DNA from: DATGMS01 sp035303945 | GTDB taxonomy: Bacteria > Bacteroidota > Bacteroidia > Cytophagales > Cyclobacteriaceae | Direction of reading: 5' to 3' | Assembly (NCBI GenBank): GCA_035303945.1 | Contig: DATGQZ010000050.1 | Span: forward strand, 62,001 to 126,000 | Length of the DNA: 64,000 nt | Part shown: one piece after another, positions 26,501-35,340 of the stretch | How positions within the stretch are numbered: position 1 is the stretch's first letter | Layout of the letters: every line of letters starts with the position of its first letter | Notes under the pieces: generated by a model | The model's input: the letters and a program-made list of their open reading frames with translations, nothing else | What the model was told of the DNA's origin: nothing | Database searches by the model: none | Position numbers and translations under genes: made by a program

Positions 26501-29500
26501 CGGAAGGGCTTCTGCCAAATCCAAGACAAAACTATGGAGGTATAACAAGAGCAATTACATCTGAAGTCGACTTTGATCGAAACAATATCGAATATATCGA
26601 ATTCTGGATGATGGACCCTTTCCTTCCAGGTGAAAACGGTCGAGTACTCGATGGCATCTTCAACGAAAACAACACTACAGGAGGTACCTTGGTGTTTAAT
26701 TTAGGAGATGTTTCAGAGGATGTAATGTCTGATGGTAGGCATGCCTTTGAGAATGGGCTTCCACCCGATGGGGATGCTTCCCAGACAACGGAAAACGAAT
26801 GGGGTAGAGTGACTTCAAAACAGTTTTTGACCCCAGCATTTGATAATTCCTCTAGTGCAAGAAACAATCAGGATGTAGGTCTAGATGGACTGAGTAGCGC
26901 TGATGAAGTAGCCTATTTCGCTAACCGTTTCATCAATCGACTCAATGTGTCGGCCAATGCATTGCAGGAAATTTTGGCTGATCCTTCCGCTGATGACTTT
27001 AAATATTATCTAGATGAGGAATTCGATCAAAACAACGTCAAAATCCTTCAACGGTACAAACGCTTTAACGGCATGGAAGGTAATAGCCCCATCGTCTCCA
27101 ACAGCAATTTGCCTTATACACCCTCTGGCTCCAACGTACCTGATAATGAAGATTTAAACAATGACAACACCATTAATGAACTGGAAAGCTACTACGAATA
27201 TCGGGTAGAACTGCGTCCATCTGAGATGGAAGTGGGTAAAAACCATATCGTGGATCAGGTGATTCATTACGAAAAAGGCGAACAGGTGAAATGGTTTTTG
27301 TTCCGTATTCCAGTAAGACAGCCTGACAAGGCTTATGGTGGCATATCGGGTTTTAAGTCCATCCGCTTTATGCGAACTTACCTGACAGATTTCCAGCAAC
27401 CCGTGGTGTTGAGAATGGCAAAGTTCCAGATGGTAGGCAGTCAGTGGAGAACTTTCCAAGAATCATTGTATGAGCGGGGATTAGCGGAAATCCCCGAGCC
27501 CGACAATTCGAATTTGACAGTGGGTGTAGTCAACATTGAAGAAAATGGACAAGGCACGGAAACCCAAAGCCCTTATGTGTTGCCTCCAGGTATTGAAAGA
27601 GATAGAGACAATACATCAACGGTAGAAAGACAGTTGAACGAGCAGTCCTTGAGATTATGCGTAGAAAACCTTCAGGCAAGAGATGCTCGGGCAGTGTTTA
27701 AAAACGTCAGCCAGGACCTGGTACAGTATGGCCGCTTGAAAATGTTCCTACATGCGGAAAGCCAAGACGCCGTGGATGGTGAAATAACTGCCTTTTTGCG
27801 ATTAGGCACAGATTACACCGACAATTATTATGAAATCGAGGTTCCACTGATCCTCACTAGGCCAGGCACACGTGACCCGCGACAGATTTGGCCCTTGGAA
27901 AATGAGATTGATATTGCCTTCGATGAAATTGTAGGGGTAAAGGCAGAAAGGGATAATAGTCGTACGCCGCAAAATTTAGCCTTTTCAAGTCAGGTACGAC
28001 AGTATAAAGTTACAGTAGTAGGTAGACCTGAACTGAGCCAGGTGCAAGGCATGATGATCGGGATCCGTAACCCCGGCAGAACTGGAGGAGGAAGCAAATC
28101 TATCTGCATATGGGCCAACGAGCTGCGGGTAACCGACTTCAATAAATCGTCTGGTTGGGCAGCTAATGCAAGATTAAATGCACAGATTGCTGATGTTGCT
28201 GTTATTTCTTCTTCTATTAGACACAACACCTTCGGTTTTGGCGGATTAGAGACGCGGCTGTCAGAGCGAGCAAGAGAATCATCTACCCAATATGATGTGT
28301 CTGCAAATGTCAATGTAGACAAAATTCTACCCCAAGGTTTGAATTTGAGTGTGCCGTTGTACATCAGTTTTGAAAACAGTTCAACCAAGCCACAATATGA
28401 TCCATTAAACGCTGACGTACCCTTTGAGGTCGCCTTACAGAAATTCCGAACCGACGAGGAACGCGAAGCATACAAAAATTTGGTGATGGATCAGTCTCGA
28501 AGGAAGAATTTTGCCTTAAATAACGTCCGTAAGCTCCGCAGCCCGGAAAAAGAAACAAATAGAATTTACGATGTTGAAAACTTCTCAGCATCATATGCCT
28601 ATGGCTCCGTGGTTCAGAGCAACATCCAGACGCAGAGCTATGTGTTTGAGACCTACAGGGGTAACCTGGCCTACAACTACCAGCCCAACCCTTTGATCGT
28701 CGAACCCTTTAAGGACATAAGCTTTTTGGACAGTAAATACCTGCAGTTGATTAAGGACATCAACTTTAATTTCGTTCCTTCCATGTTGTCTGCACGGGTA
28801 GATGTGGATCGTACCTATATGAAAACGCAGAACCGTAATGATGAATTAAACACTGCAGGCGTTGACCCACTATTTCAGAAGAGTTTCTTTATTAACCGCT
28901 TCTACAGTTTAAATTGGGATTTGACGGAGAACCTCAGTTTGGACTTTAGTTCCAGTGTAAATGCCGTAGTGGATGAACCGGAAGGGGAGCTGGATACCGA
29001 AGCAAAATTAGACTCTCTGCGGGCTAACATCAAAAGGCTGGGAAGAACTACCAATTATACGCAGCAGTTTGTGGCCAATTACAAGATTCCGTTCGATAAA
29101 TTTCCCTTGACGGACTGGATCAATGCTGATGCCCGCTATGAGGCCACCTACACCTGGATGACAGGCTCCATTGGCCAAAGAGACACCCTTGGAAACGTAA
29201 TTCAAAATACAAGGGACAGAGTTATCGCAGGTAAGTTAGACTTGGTAAAATTATATAGCAAAAATAGCAAATTGAGAAGCCTCAATGCACCAAGGCGCCC
29301 CACGATCCCCGGCAGGCCCAATCCAAATGCTGAAAAGCAAGAAGAAACCAGCCCTGCCAGTGAAGGATTGGGAAGTAGCTTATTAAAGCTGGCTACCATG
29401 ATAAAAGAGATAAACTTCCGTTACCAATTGAGTCAAGGTACCTTTCTTCCTGGCTATATGGAAAACACAGGGCTATTGGGGATGGATAGAAGCTTTATGA

Positions 29501-30729
29501 ATCCGGGACTCGGCTTTCTATTTGGTAGTCAAAACAGCAATATCCGGTTTGACTTGGCCAATCAGGGCCTACTTGCTCCCAGCGACCAGCTTACGCAGAC
29601 ATTCCGACAAAATGAACTTCGAAATCTTCAAGTCACCTCTGTAGTAGAACCCATCAGGGATTTCAGGATCACCTTCGAGCTAAGAAAACGAGAAACGGGG
29701 GAATACAGCGAGATTTTTAGGAGAGAGAACGAATCCGGTGATTTTACTTCTATAAATCCTAACCGTTTGGGGTCTTATGGTATCAGCTATAATGTGATCA
29801 AGACTGCCTTTAATAAAGATGATGCACAGCATAATTCACCGTTGTTTCGGCGCTTTGAGCAATACCGAGCAATTATCAAAAACAGACTGGAAAACCAAAA
29901 TCCCGGTGGAGAATACAACATCAATGGCCAAAGTGTATTGATACCCGCATTTCTAGCGGCTTACTCAGGAAAAAGTGCGGAGGAAGTGGGTTTAAATCCA
30001 TTCCCGAAAATGCCCCTGCCCAACTGGAGATTGTCCTACAACGGCTTGTCACGGATACCGGCTTTGCAGGAGCATTTCTCTTCAATAAATCTAACGCATA
30101 ATTACTCCTCCTCTTATGACGTGAGTAATTTTTCCAACTCACTGTTGTACCAAAACGGATTGGAGCTGTACAACACCCTGCAGGATATCCCTTATGCTAG
30201 CTTAACTGATGAATTTGGCGCCTATATTCCCATATTTATCCTCAACCAGGTGGTTATTCAAGAGCGGTTTGCCCCATTGGTAGGATTGGATCTATTGACA
30301 CGGGATAGAATGAATATTGCTTTTGAATATAATACAGAACGCACAATAGGACTAAACTTCTCCAATGCGCAGGTGACCGAGCAACGGAGTATGGATATCC
30401 GCTTCGATTTAGGCTATACCAAGGCGGGTGTGAGGATTCCTTTTAAGATTCAGGGAAGAGAAGAAGTCTTGAGTAATGACCTCACCTTTAGAGTATCAAC
30501 AAGGATAGTAGATACAGAAACTATTCAGCGAAAAATTGAGGAAATCAACACCCTTACCAATGGCAATTTGAACATTAGCATCAGGCCCACCATTGGATAT
30601 GTGGTCAACCAAAAACTGAATGTCAGCTTGTACTTTGACCGAATTATCAATGGACCGAAAATATCGACTGCGTTCAGGAGAAGTTCGACCGCATTCGGAG
30701 GCCAGCTGACATTTAATTTGAGTGAATAG
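23533..30729 (+). CDS. sprA: SprA, type IX secretion outer-membrane translocon / gliding motility protein
   Basis: 2398 residues, in line with SprA/Sov proteins, which form the giant beta-barrel of the type IX secretion translocon in Bacteroidota. A hydrophobic leader (about residues 20-43, ending SSAVFA) is followed by FDEFSKIQELRLRQEYWRNRSRG, LSPTFDRIFGG and IEIGNVSMPVQNSLIQGAQNLFG, all typical of SprA, then two long repeats of beta-strand-rich sequence. The segment GEGASYIDDFESAIIPFSLG and the terminal FDRIINGPKISTAFRRSSTAFGGQLTFNL complete the family pattern. No ATG precedes the leader; TTG at 23533 directly after the ruvA stop (or TTG at 23545) must serve. No PorV, Plug or PorKLMN gene is adjacent. 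gcvH follows 53 bases later. Confidence 0.93.
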   Translation: MGTTLSVAHSYTFTGGILFRHYTTIILLIFFILPCLSSAVFARQNDTIPHLNPLLPQTRGDTTINYLDSLNKRRTLPSFLLWNNYRTNPLFPNQNPFLQKPSPFVLQPPAQQRIEVELDSTFRYRVTEPLDSGAVQPGYTYDFDEFSKIQELRLRQEYWRNRSRGMDGESAVSGRGLIPPITLSPTFDRIFGGSEINIVPTGNVNLDFGGMFRRIDNPSIPIRQQRNGGFNFDQQIQMSVNGTLGQKMRIGANFDSNNSFDFQNQLKVEYSGFEEDIIKSIEIGNVSMPVQNSLIQGAQNLFGVKAQLQFGKLFMTAVASTQRGQRDEIVIEGGNQGRPFEIRASDYDENRHFFLGHFFRENYENWLRGLPQVLSGVNITRVEVYIMNRANNTQTLRNFAAFLDLGEGQRIYRPDNPNVGGGNPSSPASNAANSLFNNLTSNPSFRPYDNAATAIANDLNLVRGTDFEQINGARKLEANEYTFHRQLGYISLTRKLQNDEVVAVAYEYTFNGQSYKVGELSEDYQNRAENEIIFLKMLRPGRINTQLPSWDLMMKNIYNFNASQIQREGFQLQVIYRDDRTGMDNPSLLEGQNIKDVPLIRLMNLDKLNPQNDPQPDGNFDFVPGLTIMPEQGMLIFPVLEPFGHNLQRHFQASEASLADKYVFDTLYRTTQADAELVTRLNKYFLKGKFTAGSSAEIMLPGLNISEGSVLVTAGNIPLTEGVDFTVDYNIGRVVILNEGILQSGKNIRISFEKADLVSFQTRSLLGTRLDYMFSDNFSLGGTFLYLNERPNISRIATGNETLKNSLWGLDMNYSDESRFLTKLADALPFTETKEPSLFQFSGEFAHLIPGTSNKVNGEGASYIDDFESAIIPFSLGNSPQTWKLASTPATDDNRFDLSFQTEDRLGNAYRRARLAWYNIDNVFYRNSGRGVPANIGEEDRSNHYVRSVRPQEIFPGRSREHVILPETLFDLAYFPHERGMYNYNPNLTPEGLLPNPRQNYGGITRAITSEVDFDRNNIEYIEFWMMDPFLPGENGRVLDGIFNENNTTGGTLVFNLGDVSEDVMSDGRHAFENGLPPDGDASQTTENEWGRVTSKQFLTPAFDNSSSARNNQDVGLDGLSSADEVAYFANRFINRLNVSANALQEILADPSADDFKYYLDEEFDQNNVKILQRYKRFNGMEGNSPIVSNSNLPYTPSGSNVPDNEDLNNDNTINELESYYEYRVELRPSEMEVGKNHIVDQVIHYEKGEQVKWFLFRIPVRQPDKAYGGISGFKSIRFMRTYLTDFQQPVVLRMAKFQMVGSQWRTFQESLYERGLAEIPEPDNSNLTVGVVNIEENGQGTETQSPYVLPPGIERDRDNTSTVERQLNEQSLRLCVENLQARDARAVFKNVSQDLVQYGRLKMFLHAESQDAVDGEITAFLRLGTDYTDNYYEIEVPLILTRPGTRDPRQIWPLENEIDIAFDEIVGVKAERDNSRTPQNLAFSSQVRQYKVTVVGRPELSQVQGMMIGIRNPGRTGGGSKSICIWANELRVTDFNKSSGWAANARLNAQIADVAVISSSIRHNTFGFGGLETRLSERARESSTQYDVSANVNVDKILPQGLNLSVPLYISFENSSTKPQYDPLNADVPFEVALQKFRTDEEREAYKNLVMDQSRRKNFALNNVRKLRSPEKETNRIYDVENFSASYAYGSVVQSNIQTQSYVFETYRGNLAYNYQPNPLIVEPFKDISFLDSKYLQLIKDINFNFVPSMLSARVDVDRTYMKTQNRNDELNTAGVDPLFQKSFFINRFYSLNWDLTENLSLDFSSSVNAVVDEPEGELDTEAKLDSLRANIKRLGRTTNYTQQFVANYKIPFDKFPLTDWINADARYEATYTWMTGSIGQRDTLGNVIQNTRDRVIAGKLDLVKLYSKNSKLRSLNAPRRPTIPGRPNPNAEKQEETSPASEGLGSSLLKLATMIKEINFRYQLSQGTFLPGYMENTGLLGMDRSFMNPGLGFLFGSQNSNIRFDLANQGLLAPSDQLTQTFRQNELRNLQVTSVVEPIRDFRITFELRKRETGEYSEIFRRENESGDFTSINPNRLGSYGISYNVIKTAFNKDDAQHNSPLFRRFEQYRAIIKNRLENQNPGGEYNINGQSVLIPAFLAAYSGKSAEEVGLNPFPKMPLPNWRLSYNGLSRIPALQEHFSSINLTHNYSSSYDVSNFSNSLLYQNGLELYNTLQDIPYASLTDEFGAYIPIFILNQVVIQERFAPLVGLDLLTRDRMNIAFEYNTERTIGLNFSNAQVTEQRSMDIRFDLGYTKAGVRIPFKIQGREEVLSNDLTFRVSTRIVDTETIQRKIEEINTLTNGNLNISIRPTIGYVVNQKLNVSLYFDRIINGPKISTAFRRSSTAFGGQLTFNLSE

Positions 30730-30753
30730 GTTTTATCCTATGGTTAAAGCCTG

Positions 30754-30761
30754 TATTTTTG
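30754..30761 (+). promoter_or_regulatory. candidate -7 promoter box for gcvH
   Basis: TATTTTTG matches TAnnTTTG, 21 bases before the ATG. Nineteen bases upstream is TTTT (30731-30734) rather than TTTG, so the -33 element is imperfect. Confidence 0.45.
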
Positions 30762-30782
30762 GATTCTAAAATTTAAATATAA

Positions 30783-31160
30783 ATGAACTTTCCAAAGGAA
30801 TTAAAGTACACCAAAGACCACGAGTGGGTTAAAATCGAAGGCGACATGGCTACAATAGGCATCACCGAATTTGCACAGAGAGAATTGGGTGACATCGTTT
30901 TTGTGGAAGTAGAAACGGTAGGCGAAACTATCGAGGCCGGAGAAGTGTTTGGTACGGTAGAGGCCGTAAAGACGGTTTCGGATTTGTTTATGCCTTTAAC
31001 CGGAGAAATAACCGAATTAAATGAGGCTTTGGAGGCTTCACCAGAATTGGTAAATGAGGATCCTTATGGTGAAGGATGGATGATCAAGGTGAGACTAAGC
31101 GGGGAAGTGTCAGTCGATCTTCTTTCAGCTGAGGCCTACGCTGAATTGGTTGGAGCATAA
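30783..31160 (+). CDS. gcvH: glycine cleavage system H protein
   Basis: 125 residues, full length. It begins FPKELKYTKDHEWVKIEGD and carries the lipoyl-lysine site VEAVKTVSD with Lys63, then PLTGEITELNEAL and EDPYGEGWMIKV, all diagnostic. It shuttles the aminomethyl group between the P, T and L proteins during glycine breakdown. P and T genes are elsewhere. The threonine pathway genes tdh and kbl in this window produce glycine, a metabolic link without gene adjacency. The 3' end overlaps the next gene by 11 bases if that gene starts at TTG 31150. Confidence 0.96.
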   Translation: MNFPKELKYTKDHEWVKIEGDMATIGITEFAQRELGDIVFVEVETVGETIEAGEVFGTVEAVKTVSDLFMPLTGEITELNEALEASPELVNEDPYGEGWMIKVRLSGEVSVDLLSAEAYAELVGA

Positions 31161-31536
31161 TTTGAAAAGAACGCTTCCAGCGGTTTTATGGCTGATGGCC
31201 ATCTTGGTAGCTACACTGACACCTGGTGAGCAACTACCAAAAACACCCGATGTGATTGGCTTTGACAAGCTGGTGCACCTGACTTTGTTTCTGATCCTCA
31301 CTTTCCTTTGGAACAGGGTAGGAAGGGCTGGAACAAATCAAAAGCTAAATACAAAAAAAATTATTACTAACTATTTAGTTTTTGGAATTGGATTTGCTAT
31401 ATTAGTGGAGTATTTGCAGCGATTCATACCTGGTCGATCGTTCGATTTGTGGGATATGCTAGCAAATATTGCCGGAGGGGCAATTGGAACCGTTTGTTTT
31501 TATATTTTCTACAGGAAACAAAGTAGTCTTGTATAA
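31150..31536 (+). CDS. VanZ-like membrane protein
   Basis: Up to 128 residues with four hydrophobic helices (about 8-20, 38-55, 72-88 and 104-123). The segment VIGFDKLVHLTLFLILTFLWNR and later LVEYLQRFIPGRSFDLWDMLANIAGG are the VanZ-family core (conserved D-K-x-x-H and R-x-F-D-x-x-D). No ATG fits: TTG 31150 (overlapping gcvH by 11 bases) or TTG 31162 (two bases after the gcvH stop) are the candidates. VanZ relatives are linked to low-level teicoplanin resistance in Gram-positives; the role here is unknown. It lies between gcvH and tonB in the same direction. Confidence 0.82.
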   Translation: MEHNLKRTLPAVLWLMAILVATLTPGEQLPKTPDVIGFDKLVHLTLFLILTFLWNRVGRAGTNQKLNTKKIITNYLVFGIGFAILVEYLQRFIPGRSFDLWDMLANIAGGAIGTVCFYIFYRKQSSLV

Positions 31537-31544
31537 ATAAAAAT

Positions 31545-31558
31545 AATTGTTTACAATT
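31545..31558. repeat. short inverted repeat upstream of tonB
   Basis: AATTGT (31545-31550) / ACAATT (31553-31558) with a two-base centre, 47 bases before the tonB ATG. The shape suits a dimeric regulator site, but it is A/T-rich and short. Confidence 0.3.
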
Positions 31559-31604
31559 GTTCTCTCTAACAAGAAAAGAGTTTTAACCTTTATAGGAAGT
31601 TAAC

Positions 31605-32282
31605 ATGGAAGCTAAAAAGACACCCAAAGCTGATCTAAACAATAAGTCAGGAATGTTCCTGAACTTAGGTTTGGCCATCAGCGTTGCTGTAGTCCTGTTT
31701 GCTTTTGAGTACAAGTCATACGATGACGGTACTTTAAAGGATTTGGGTACAGTAGATGACGCATTTGAAGAATTACTCGATATTCCGATTACTGAGCAGC
31801 CACCACCACCGCCGCCACCACCTGTGGAGCAGCCGGTGATTCAGGAGGTGCCCGATGAAGTGGAGATTGAAGAGATAGAAGTAAACTTTGACGTCGACGT
31901 TAAAGAAGAAACTGTGATCAAGGAAGTGGTCATAGCTGAGGCTCCACCTGTGGAAGAAAAGGCTGATGAAATATTTGACGTGGTAGAAACCATGCCAACT
32001 CCTCCGGGCGGAATGGAAGGTTGGAACAAATACCTAAGCAACAACCTTAAATATCCTACTCAAGCAAGAAGGATGGGTATTGAAGGTACTGTATATGTAG
32101 TATTCGTAGTTAACACTGACGGATCTATTCAAGACGTTGAGATCCTTAGAGGTATCGGCGGCGGTTGCGACGAAGAAGCCAAGAGAGTAGTAGAAAATGC
32201 TCCTAAATGGGAGCCTGGTAAGCAAAGAGGTAAACCAGTAAGGGTGAAAATGAGATTACCTATCAGATTCAAGCTGAGCTAA
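31605..32282 (+). CDS. tonB: TonB family energy transducer
   Basis: 225 residues. One N-terminal helix (about 17-34) anchors it in the inner membrane, followed by a run of eight prolines after EQ and an acidic Glu/Val/Pro-rich periplasm-spanning linker, then a C-terminal TonB domain (about 140-225). That domain contains LKYPTQARRMGIEGTVYVVFVV and KPVRVKMRLPIRFKL, the YP motif being typical. It transmits proton-motive force from ExbB/ExbD to TonB-dependent transporters such as SusC and siderophore receptors. No exbBD is adjacent. It is followed by a strong terminator closing the forward run that began at tatA; a separate short dyad lies upstream. Confidence 0.92.
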   Translation: MEAKKTPKADLNNKSGMFLNLGLAISVAVVLFAFEYKSYDDGTLKDLGTVDDAFEELLDIPITEQPPPPPPPPVEQPVIQEVPDEVEIEEIEVNFDVDVKEETVIKEVVIAEAPPVEEKADEIFDVVETMPTPPGGMEGWNKYLSNNLKYPTQARRMGIEGTVYVVFVVNTDGSIQDVEILRGIGGGCDEEAKRVVENAPKWEPGKQRGKPVRVKMRLPIRFKLS

Positions 32283-32307
32283 TCTTTAGGTGCATTACAT
32301 AGATAGA

Positions 32308-32336
32308 GGCTGATCCTAACCGATCAGCCCTTTTTT
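32308..32336 (+). terminator. terminator after tonB
   Basis: Perfect stem GGCTGATC (32308-32315) / GATCAGCC (32322-32329), 6-base loop, then CTTTTTT. Ends the tatA-tonB run. Confidence 0.85.
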
Positions 32337-32372
32337 ATGTCCTTGATTCCCTAGACGCTCTCAATTGGCTTG

Positions 32373-33500
32373 TTATCCGGGCACAGGCGCATGTTCTTCT
32401 ATAATACCTTCCTGCTTTAGGGCAGCCCAGAATTCTGAGGGAATCTTTACTTTCATCGCTTCGACATTTTCCCTAGCCTGCGCGGCATCCCGTGTGCCGG
32501 GAATAACAGCCGACACTACCGCAGGGGCCGCACAAAACTGAAGTGCGGCAGTTCTCATATCCACGCCATGCTGCGCCGATATAGATTGTATGCGCTTACG
32601 CTTTTCCAGGTACTGTGGAGGAATCTCGTTGGAATAATTGTACCGATCAATGCCGGCAAGAAATCCAGAATTTAATGGCGCACCAGATACAATGGACACA
32701 CCTCGTTCTTCACAAACCGGAAATAAATTATCCAATACCTCTTTGTGATCTATCAAGGAGTATTTGGTTGCCGACAGAAAGATATCCGGATCCGCCACCT
32801 CCAAAGCCTTTAGGATTGGTGCTATGGTGTTCACGCCAAATCCCCAAGCTTTGATCAACCCTTCTTCTCTCATTTTCGTCAGCTCCGGCATGGCACCTTT
32901 TTCAGCCTCCTTGAAATAAGTTTCCCAATCTTCCTTCATGTCACCGTTGTCAGGAGACAAGTCATGAATAAATACAACATCAATGCTTTCAATTCCCAAA
33001 CGTTGGAGGCTGTCCTCAATAGACCTTCTGGTCCCTTCGGCGGAATAGTCGTAGTTGTACGTAAAGGGCGAAGGGTCCACCCACATGGTTTTTGGTACAT
33101 CCTTCGAAGGATGTAGAAGACGACCAATCTTGGTAGAAATAATGTACTCTTCTCGATTCTGATTGTGCAAGAAGTGACCAAAACGTCTTTCACTTAAACC
33201 TAACCCATACCAAGGAGAGGTGTCGAAGTAGCGCACCCCGGCATCCCACGCAGCCTGCATTGCTTCCTCTGCCTGTTGATCCGAGGTAGGTCTAAATGCA
33301 TTGCCAATTGCTACCCCTCCAAAGCCGAAAGACTGCTTGGGCTTGAAATGTCCTTTGGGAGTTTCCTGAGGCGTTGATCCCGGGTGGAATCCACCTGCAG
33401 TTGACGCAGAATCCATGGAAAAGGAAGAAATAATAGGCGCTAAACCCGTGATAGTAGCCGCCTTCAGTCCGGCGGTAAGAAAGTTACGTCGTGTTGCCAT
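32373..33500 (-). CDS. Tat-exported aldo/keto reductase (D-threo-aldose 1-dehydrogenase-like)
   Basis: 375 residues from ATG 33500; the open frame extends to 33614, but the internal ATG gives a twin-arginine leader, MATRRNFLTAGLKAATITG, so export through Tat is likely (tatA is in this window). The reductase domain (about 55-365) begins FGFGGVAIGN and has the catalytic set Asp93, Tyr98 (DTSPWYGLGLSERRFG), Lys124 (STKIGR) and the His in VVFIHDL. Relatives oxidise or reduce aldoses such as L-fucose with NAD(P). A periplasmic location is odd for an NAD(P) enzyme, since a cofactor would have to be bound before export. It is a single gene with no sugar-pathway neighbour. Confidence 0.85.
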   Translation of the reverse strand: MATRRNFLTAGLKAATITGLAPIISSFSMDSASTAGGFHPGSTPQETPKGHFKPKQSFGFGGVAIGNAFRPTSDQQAEEAMQAAWDAGVRYFDTSPWYGLGLSERRFGHFLHNQNREEYIISTKIGRLLHPSKDVPKTMWVDPSPFTYNYDYSAEGTRRSIEDSLQRLGIESIDVVFIHDLSPDNGDMKEDWETYFKEAEKGAMPELTKMREEGLIKAWGFGVNTIAPILKALEVADPDIFLSATKYSLIDHKEVLDNLFPVCEERGVSIVSGAPLNSGFLAGIDRYNYSNEIPPQYLEKRKRIQSISAQHGVDMRTAALQFCAAPAVVSAVIPGTRDAAQARENVEAMKVKIPSEFWAALKQEGIIEEHAPVPG

Positions 33501-33659
33501 AATTATTTGCATAAGAATTTTTGAGGAAAAGCCGTGTATCAACTTCCTTCCTAGCATCAAAGATCGGGCTATTATGGGCGCAAAGGCTTGCAGAGGCTTA
33601 TTTGATTTACACACAATCCTATTTTTTCATCTCCGGCTAAAGGCCGCCCATTCCCAAGA

Positions 33660-33690
33660 AAACCTTTTGAAATGCCATGCCAAAAGGTTT
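33660..33690. repeat. 10-bp perfect inverted repeat upstream of the WG-repeat gene
   Basis: AAACCTTTTG (33660-33669) and CAAAAGGTTT (33681-33690) around 11 bases, 26 bases before the chosen ATG. It sits between divergent genes, so a regulator site is plausible. A U-tract is lacking in either direction, so it is not a good terminator. Confidence 0.4.
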
Positions 33691-33715
33691 AATTTACCCG
33701 CAAATAATAAAGTGT

Positions 33716-35296
33716 ATGAGCCAAACATGGGGTAAAAAGTCTGTCTTGACAGTGTTGATGACAGCGGCGTTGGGGTCTTTTGCAGCCGGGCAGACCTGGG
33801 AGATATATGACGAAAGCTTCACCTTACAACGGAAAATCACCAATGAAACTATTCATATTTTAGGTAATGCCGTGAGGGTCAGTACAGGGGAAAATTCATT
33901 CAACCTCCTGGGAAAAAGTTATGAAACCATTGTCAGGGTCGATAACGCAAGGGTGTTTCAATATCTGGAACCCTGGATCATTGTGGAAAACAATGGCAAA
34001 TTTGGCGCTTACCATGAATATGGAGAGAAAATATTTGAAGCTGAATATGATGTTATCGACACTTATTACAACCTGTTATTAGCCAAGAAGGGGATTGCTT
34101 ATTTCCTATATGACCGAGGTCAAAAAACGGTCAAACCGCTAGGATCCTATGATGCAGCTCACATTGCTAAAAACGGGCAGGTCATTGCCAAAAGTGCCCA
34201 TGGTTACTTCTTACCCTTATCTGAGGATCCGAATTACGCCTATGACTCCTTGGCCAGCATCAGCGACAACGTGATCCTATCCAAAGAAGCTACTGGATAT
34301 GGATTAATCAACCGGGATGGCGAAAACATTCTTGAACCAGTCATTGATGAAATCACTTATATGGGTGATGACTTCTTTTTCGCAAAGGACAGCAAGGAGT
34401 ATATGTTGATCAAAGCAATGACTAACAAGGCGGAAATACGCTATACCAGCTACCATAGGATTGCGGTAGAAAATGACGTCATGCTGGAATACATTCACGG
34501 CAGGCTACGCCGCATCATGAAAAGAGATGGCATTTTGTTGGACGCAATGGAAATGGAATCCGTAGCAAAAACGGGAAGTGGGCATTATACAGTAAAATTT
34601 AAAGACGGGAGAATAGGACTTTTAGATGCCAAAGGCAAATGGGAAGTATCCCCAACTAAAGGAATTCATGCTCTGCTCCCCGGTGGGCAAGGTTATAACA
34701 GTGCCTTGATAGATGGTAAATATGGGTTTGTAGACCCATCAGGTAGGCTGAGGATCGCTAACCGGTACGAAGGGGCTAGGAGCTTTGTGGAAGGATTAGC
34801 GCCGGTCAAAATTGGCCAATTATGGGGCTTTATTGATACCAATGACAAATTGGCTGTCCAACCCAAATATTCCGAAGTGGGCGACTTCAAAAAAGGTATA
34901 GCTATTGTTAAGAAAGACGGTAAAGTTAACCTCATAGACAAATCCGGTAAAGAGCTGCTATCTGACTATTATGAGCGGATATCTATGACCGATGATCATT
35001 ACTACTTAACGGAGAATAACGGGATGTTTGGCTTGGTGGATGCGCGGGGCAATGAAATCTCCATTCCAAAATTTGATGAACTACGAAGAGAGGGGCATGA
35101 TAAGATCATTATCCGTAGAGGTGACAAATATGGGCTGATGAAGGAAACCGGCGAATATTCTCTCCCCATTTATTATAAAAATATTGTGATCGATCCAGGC
35201 AATCAAAAAATTCTCGCCGAAGACGAAGCGGTCATTGAAACTCCCACCTTAGTGGAAGAAGACATCAGGAAAAAAAGCAACAAAAGAGGCGCGTAA
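33716..35296 (+). CDS. exported WG-repeat protein
   Basis: 526 residues from ATG 33716; the frame is open to 33677 but the leader MSQTWGKKSVLTVLMTAALGSFAAG fixes the start. After the signal peptide, the chain is a series of KYG(F/L)-type repeats of about 25-45 residues, for example DGKYGFVDPSGRL and IGQLWGFIDTNDKLAVQPKYSEV, the WG (KWG) repeat family. Such solenoid-like beta proteins are widespread in Bacteroidota and of unknown function, probably periplasmic or surface-associated. The polar tail (RKKSNKRGA) is basic. A perfect inverted repeat lies just upstream and a bidirectional terminator follows. Confidence 0.83.
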   Translation: MSQTWGKKSVLTVLMTAALGSFAAGQTWEIYDESFTLQRKITNETIHILGNAVRVSTGENSFNLLGKSYETIVRVDNARVFQYLEPWIIVENNGKFGAYHEYGEKIFEAEYDVIDTYYNLLLAKKGIAYFLYDRGQKTVKPLGSYDAAHIAKNGQVIAKSAHGYFLPLSEDPNYAYDSLASISDNVILSKEATGYGLINRDGENILEPVIDEITYMGDDFFFAKDSKEYMLIKAMTNKAEIRYTSYHRIAVENDVMLEYIHGRLRRIMKRDGILLDAMEMESVAKTGSGHYTVKFKDGRIGLLDAKGKWEVSPTKGIHALLPGGQGYNSALIDGKYGFVDPSGRLRIANRYEGARSFVEGLAPVKIGQLWGFIDTNDKLAVQPKYSEVGDFKKGIAIVKKDGKVNLIDKSGKELLSDYYERISMTDDHYYLTENNGMFGLVDARGNEISIPKFDELRREGHDKIIIRRGDKYGLMKETGEYSLPIYYKNIVIDPGNQKILAEDEAVIETPTLVEEDIRKKSNKRGA

Positions 35297-35300
35297 CAAA

Positions 35301-35340
35301 TAGCCCTTGGAGAGAATGATTTCCAAGGGCTATATAATTA
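35301..35340. terminator. bidirectional terminator between the WG-repeat gene and floA
   Basis: Perfect 11-bp stem TAGCCCTTGGA (35301-35311) / TCCAAGGGCTA (35322-35332), followed on the plus strand by an A/T-rich stretch that runs into floA. It serves the two convergent genes. Confidence 0.75.

Noticed and set aside
31605..32282. Proline run in tonB as a possible assembly artefact
   Set aside because: Poly-proline spacers are normal in TonB, and the frame continues cleanly into the C-terminal domain.
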